NCBI GenBank assembly: GCA_958439155.1
Contig: CAUBUJ010000052.1
Location: forward strand, 1-10,289
Length of the DNA stretch: 10,289 bases
From: an uncultured Veillonellaceae bacterium
Lineage (GTDB): Bacteria; Bacillota; Negativicutes; Veillonellales; Dialisteraceae
Reading direction: 5' to 3'
Shown: positions 8,174 through 10,289 of the stretch, one piece after another
How the letters are laid out: every line of letters begins with the position of its first letter
Numbering within the stretch: the stretch's first letter is position 1
Translations under genes and position numbers: made by a program
Notes under the pieces: model-generated
Database searches by the model: none
The model's input: the letters and a program-made list of their open reading frames with translations, nothing else
Told to the model about the DNA's origin: nothing

Positions 8174-8182
8174 ATTATAACA
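8174..8182 (-). promoter_or_regulatory. Extended -10 promoter of miaB
   Basis: The minus strand reads TGTTATAAT (8182-8174): a perfect -10 hexamer preceded by the TGn extension. No good -35 hexamer lies 16-18 bp upstream, as is typical of extended -10 promoters. Predicted start near 8167 gives a short leader of about 30 nt to the miaB ATG. It faces away from the T-box promoter at 8381. Confidence 0.7.
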
Positions 8183-8215
8183 TAGGACGGCCCTTCCCTT
8201 TTTAGAAAGCGTCAT

Positions 8216-8345
8216 TTCTTTCCTTATCGGAAAAGACGGGATTGACCGGCCTTTTTCTTCCCCTCTTCTCTCTCATCCTCTCTCCTTGAAAAAAAGAAAT
8301 TTCTCTTCCCTGCCATTCCTTTTTCTTATCCAATCATTCTTTTCC
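8216..8345. other. Pyrimidine-rich spacer between divergent promoters
   Basis: No gene is seen here. The plus strand is strikingly rich in C and T (runs such as CTTTTTCTTCCCCTCTTCTC), with one A-rich island containing the 10-base perfect palindrome AGAAATTTCT at 8295-8304. It separates the miaB promoter from the T-box promoter. The palindrome could be a regulator site but is short and AT-rich, so I make no claim of function. Confidence 0.4.
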
Positions 8346-8380
8346 TATGAATAAAACATATCTGCAAAGGCGGATGTGCC

Positions 8381-8409
8381 TTGACGGCCCTGGCATGCGA
8401 TGGTAGAAT
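8381..8409 (+). promoter_or_regulatory. Sigma-70-type promoter of the cysteine-regulated transcript
   Basis: -35 TTGACG (8381-8386), a 17-bp spacer and -10 TAGAAT (8404-8409), each one base from consensus. Transcription should begin near 8416. It is the only strong plus-strand promoter I see before the T-box, and it gives a leader of roughly 475 nt before the PLP-enzyme gene. Such a strong basal promoter fits control by premature termination rather than by initiation. Confidence 0.85.
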
Positions 8410-8415
8410 AAGCGC

Positions 8416-8706
8416 AATCAAAGGGGAGAAGCGATGACTTCTCCCGGTATGGCAAGGAAGGAAAAGAGTACCTGCGAAGGACCTGCTGCAGAGAGCTCCG
8501 CCGTGGTGAAAAGGAGCGCCGGTCCCGCAGGGAAAGTGCGTTCCCGAGCCGGCAGGGCCGACAGGTAGGCTCTCCGGGCGCGCCCGTTACAGCGCCGGAG
8601 TATGCAAGAGAAATCAGAGTACTTCTTGAGTTCCGCATGGCGACATGCGGTTGAAATTGGGTGGATACACGATACTTTCGTCCCTTTCGGGGCGGAAGTT
8701 TTTTTA
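8416..8706 (+). promoter_or_regulatory. T-box riboswitch leader, tRNA-Cys type
   Basis: T-box leaders read the charging state of a tRNA: uncharged tRNA pairs with a specifier codon and with an antiterminator bulge, preventing termination. A perfect 8-bp hairpin (8424-8431 with 8438-8445) precedes Stem I. Stem I has the AGAGTA bulge motif (8465-8470), CCUGC/GCAGG (8471-8475 with 8527-8531), GGACC/GGUCC (8479-8483 with 8521-8525), and GCUCC/GGAGC (8495-8499 with 8513-8517) next to AGAGAG. The specifier loop GGAAAGUGCG gives UGC (8537-8539), cysteine. A Stem II-like helix lies around 8571-8600 and a Stem III hairpin CCGCAT/ATGCGG at 8633-8650. The T-box element is GGGTGGATACACG (8659-8671), somewhat diverged after UGGA. 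UGGA (8662-8665) would pair with a tRNA ending UCCA, matching the U73 of tRNA-Cys. GAAA (8653-8656) can pair with UUUC (8676-8679) to form the antiterminator base. Confidence 0.88.
8674..8706 (+). terminator. T-box intrinsic terminator
   Basis: Stem ACTTTCGTCCC (8674-8684) pairs with GGGGCGGAAGT (8689-8699) over 11 positions, including two G-U pairs, around the loop TTTC. A run of T follows through 8705. Its 5' arm overlaps the predicted antiterminator helix, so the two structures exclude each other as expected for a T-box. It ends 14 nt before the leader-peptide ORF. Confidence 0.9.
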
Positions 8707-8719
8707 TTGCGGAGGCCGG

Positions 8720-8812
8720 ATGATGAAACGTTCCCTTTCTTACCATGAAATATGGATCACCGCTTGTATGAGCTGTACCTGTTTGGAGGACAGCTCTCTT
8801 TGGCGTACATAA
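8720..8812 (+). CDS. Cysteine-codon-rich leader peptide (30 codons)
   Basis: A short ORF lies between the T-box terminator and the PLP-enzyme gene. Two ATGs in tandem (8720 and 8723) follow GGAGG (8711-8715) at 4 and 7 nt; the second has the better spacing and gives 29 residues. The ORF ends at TAA (8810-8812). The notable part is ITACMSCTCLED, with three cysteine codons within six codons at 8765-8767, 8774-8776 and 8780-8782. All three are TGT, whereas seven of the eight cysteine codons in neighbouring miaB are TGC. The codons sit on the first arm of a hairpin (8770-8780 with 8787-8796), and an intrinsic terminator follows at 8838. This is the layout of ribosome-mediated attenuation leaders such as trpL. 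I do not recognise the peptide itself. Expression is inferred, not proven. Confidence 0.72.
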   Translation: MMKRSLSYHEIWITACMSCTCLEDSSLWRT

Positions 8813-8866
8813 ACGTACAGAAACTATGTTTCCCCAAAGTCGGCTGCCCTGCGCGCCGGCTTTTTC
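8770..8866 (+). promoter_or_regulatory. Candidate trp-type attenuator with competing hairpins
   Basis: Three alternative pairings are visible. The 1:2 hairpin pairs GAGCTGT (8770-8776) with ACAGCTC (8790-8796), extended by CCT/AGG inside. The 2:3 antiterminator pairs AGGACAGC (8787-8794) with GCTGCCCT (8843-8850), one mismatch, continued by U8795-G8842, CTTTGG/CCAAAG (8798-8803 with 8834-8839) and ACAT/ATGT (8807-8810 with 8826-8829). The 3:4 terminator occupies 8838-8861. Pairings 1:2 and 2:3 share 8787-8796; 2:3 and 3:4 share 8838-8844. A ribosome stalled at the first TGT would cover arm 1 and leave arm 2 free to form the antiterminator. One that reaches TAA would allow 1:2 and termination. 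The pairings are seen; the mechanism is inference from trp/his-type attenuators. Confidence 0.65.
8838..8866 (+). terminator. Second intrinsic terminator upstream of the PLP-enzyme gene
   Basis: AGTCGGC (8838-8844) pairs with GCCGGCT (8855-8861), 7 bp with one G-U, around a 10-nt loop. A U-run follows (8861-8865). It ends 25 nt before the ATG at 8891, leaving room only for the ribosome-binding site, so it must be conditional if the gene is expressed from the T-box promoter. Confidence 0.75.
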
Positions 8867-8890
8867 TATACCCTTTTTCTGGAGGACATT

Positions 8891-10084
8891 ATGACAAAAG
8901 AAAAACATCTTGAAACTTCCCTCATCCATACCGGAGACGGCCAGGATTATAAAGATCCGGCGCTCCGTGATTCCGTGCCGGAAACACTCCCCATTTACGC
9001 CACGTCTGTTTTTTCCTTCGACAATGGCGAAGCGGTGGAGGACATTTATGAAGGACGCCGGGACGGCTACATTTACAGCCGCATGAAAAATCCTTCCAGC
9101 GACGCCGCGGCCAGACTCATCGCCGCTGCCGACGGCGCGGAGGAAGGACTCGTCTTTTCTTCCGGCATGGCGGCGATCACCACGTCTCTTCTTTCGGTAC
9201 TCTCTCCCGGCGACCATGTGGTGGCCTCTCCCGTTCTCTACGGCGGCGTCTATTCTTTCCTTAAAAATGAGCTCACCCGCTTCGGCGTCCATGTGACCTT
9301 TACTGATCTTTCCCGGGGAAATCCGGAGGAACTCATTCCGGAGGGAACGAAGCTGGTCTATACGGAAACGCTGAGCAATCCCCTTCTGGAAATTCCCGAT
9401 CTTCCTGCCATCGCAAAGACCGCCCATCACAAAGGCGCCCTCTTCTTCGTGGACAATACCTTCGCCACCGGCGTCATCGCCCGTCCTCTTTTCCTCGGAG
9501 CGGACCTGGTTCTGGCGAGCGCCACGAAGTACCTTGGCGGGCACAGCGATCTCGTCGCGGGAAGCGCATCGGGCAGGAAGGATCTCATAGAACAGATCCG
9601 GAAGACCCAGGTCCTCTACGGCCCGGCCCTCGGCGCTTTCGACAGCTGGCTCCTGGCAAGAAGCCTCCGGACACTCCCCCTGCGGGTGCGGAAGCAGTCG
9701 GAAAACGCCCTGGCCATCGCGGAATTTCTCTCCTCCCATCACAAAGTGACGAAAGTCTTCTATCCAGGACTGGCATCCTCTCCCTTCCACGCGCGGGCCC
9801 GCGCCCAGTTCACGGAAGGCCTCTACGGCGGCATGGTGAGCTTTACCATCCGCGGCGGGGAAAAAGAAGTGTTTGCTTTCATCCGGGCGCTCTCGTCCAT
9901 CCGGTACGTGCCCAGTCTTGCGGGCACCGCCACCACCCTGTCCTATCCCATCAAGACCTCCCACCGGGGGAGCACACCGGAAGAGCTCCAGCGGGACGGC
10001 ATCACCGCCGGCCTCATCCGTCTCTCGGCGGGCCTTGAAAACAGCGGCGATCTCATTCATGAACTGGGGGAGGCCCTGCAATGA
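8891..10084 (+). CDS. PLP-dependent trans-sulfuration enzyme (cystathionine gamma-lyase/synthase family)
   Basis: A 397-residue fold-type I PLP enzyme of the Cys/Met-metabolism family, acting in the cytoplasm as a tetramer in relatives. Visible motifs are YSR at 62-64 (cofactor phosphate binding from the partner subunit), SSGMAAI at 90-96 and LYGG at 116-119 (Tyr117 stacks on or activates PLP). Others are ETLSNP at 159-164, FVDNTFAT with Asp188 contacting the pyridine nitrogen, SATKYLGGHSD with Schiff-base Lys213, and LIRLSAGLE with Arg377 for the substrate carboxylate. Family members include cystathionine gamma-lyase, cystathionine gamma-synthase, O-acetylhomoserine sulfhydrylase and methionine gamma-lyase; sequence alone does not separate them here. 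The Gly in LYGG replaces the Cys of classical methionine gamma-lyases. The upstream cysteine T-box and Cys-rich leader favour a role in making cysteine, as in MccB/YrhB-type lyases. GGAGG at 8881-8885 sets the start. The protein contains no cysteine residue. Confidence 0.93.
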   Translation: MTKEKHLETSLIHTGDGQDYKDPALRDSVPETLPIYATSVFSFDNGEAVEDIYEGRRDGYIYSRMKNPSSDAAARLIAAADGAEEGLVFSSGMAAITTSLLSVLSPGDHVVASPVLYGGVYSFLKNELTRFGVHVTFTDLSRGNPEELIPEGTKLVYTETLSNPLLEIPDLPAIAKTAHHKGALFFVDNTFATGVIARPLFLGADLVLASATKYLGGHSDLVAGSASGRKDLIEQIRKTQVLYGPALGAFDSWLLARSLRTLPLRVRKQSENALAIAEFLSSHHKVTKVFYPGLASSPFHARARAQFTEGLYGGMVSFTIRGGEKEVFAFIRALSSIRYVPSLAGTATTLSYPIKTSHRGSTPEELQRDGITAGLIRLSAGLENSGDLIHELGEALQ

Positions 10085-10289
10085 GCGATGCCGCAGAACT
10101 AACACCAAGAGAAAAAGCGCTCCTCAAGCAGAAAATCAAACGGCTCGCGGCGCGCCTCGGGGTGAACCTTGTAGGATTTGCCAACGTGGAGCGCTGGGAA
10201 GAGGCAGGTGAAGTGGACCGGGCCTACTGGCCGCAGACCATCTGGCCCTGGGCGAAAACGGTCATCGTCATGGCCGTCCAGATTTTCCC
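10081..10289 (+). CDS. N-terminus of a probable QueG-like 4Fe-4S protein, cut by window edge
   Basis: The ATG at 10081 overlaps the stop of the PLP-enzyme gene in an ATGA, so it is the second gene of this operon and probably translationally coupled. Sixty-nine codons are present. After a charged helix (TPREKALLKQKIKRLAARL) come LGVNLVGFANVERWEEAG and PWAKTVIVMAVQ. These resemble the N-terminal lines of QueG-like/epoxyqueuosine-reductase-related iron-sulfur proteins, where a VGFA strand and a SVIV strand frame the fold. No cysteine cluster is visible because the ferredoxin-like part would lie beyond the window. The family call rests on this short stretch, so function is open. Co-transcription with a cysteine-regulated gene hints at a link to sulfur supply or Fe-S chemistry, by inference only. 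Confidence 0.6.
   Translation, partial: MSDAAELTPREKALLKQKIKRLAARLGVNLVGFANVERWEEAGEVDRAYWPQTIWPWAKTVIVMAVQIF

Noticed and set aside
8141..8215. N-terminal extension of MiaB
   Set aside because: It would require translation through the TATAAT promoter element. The strong AGGAG site points to the ATGs at 8140/8137.
8295..8304. Palindrome AGAAATTTCT as a repressor operator
   Set aside because: Ten bases in an AT-rich island can arise by chance, and it is 77 bases upstream of the -35 box. Not enough to call an operator.
8709..8890. S-box (SAM) riboswitch as explanation of the second regulatory module
   Set aside because: None of the conserved S-box sequence blocks are present. The leader ORF and hairpin set explain the region better.
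8345..10108. Long minus-strand open frame of 587 codons opposite the PLP-enzyme gene
   Set aside because: It is antisense to a well-conserved enzyme, runs through the T-box and promoter, and its translation shows no family motifs. It is a shadow of codon bias on the other strand.

Overview
This window reads as a chromosomal segment from a low-oxygen Firmicute. My best guess is a Negativicutes/Veillonellales member, inferred from gene order and protein style; no 16S or other marker is present to prove it. Coding sequence is moderately GC-rich, Shine-Dalgarno sites are strong (GGAGG/AGGAGG), and a T-box riboswitch is present, all of which suit that group.

Positions 1-8215 are a minus-strand block of information-processing genes. 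Transcription order is miaB -> mutS -> mutL -> an RsmJ-like methyltransferase -> miaA -> hfq -> rpsO (cut by the window's left edge). miaB has an extended -10 promoter. A hairpin plus T-run lies between miaB and mutS. From mutS to hfq the genes abut or overlap by a few bases and should be one transcript. rpsO has its own sigma-70-type promoter and a structured leader. MiaA and MiaB perform consecutive steps in making ms2i6A37 on tRNA. MutS and MutL are the mismatch-repair pair. The mutL-miaA-hfq order resembles the well-known enterobacterial arrangement.

Positions 8216-8890 are a divergent intergenic region with most of the novelty. After a pyrimidine-rich stretch comes a near-consensus promoter (TTGACG, 17 bp, TAGAAT). 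It is followed by a cysteine-type T-box leader (specifier UGC, tRNA-acceptor bulge UGGA) ending in an intrinsic terminator. Downstream of that terminator is a 29-30 codon ORF with a good ribosome-binding site and three TGT cysteine codons clustered in CMSCTC. It overlaps a set of mutually exclusive hairpins that ends in a second intrinsic terminator. This looks like two different cysteine sensors in series on one transcript: a tRNA-Cys T-box, then a ribosome-stalling (trp-type) attenuator.

Positions 8891-10289 hold the genes this leader controls. The first is a complete PLP-dependent Cys/Met-metabolism enzyme of the cystathionine gamma-lyase/synthase family that itself contains no cysteine. 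It overlaps by ATGA the start of a truncated gene resembling the N-terminus of QueG-like iron-sulfur proteins.
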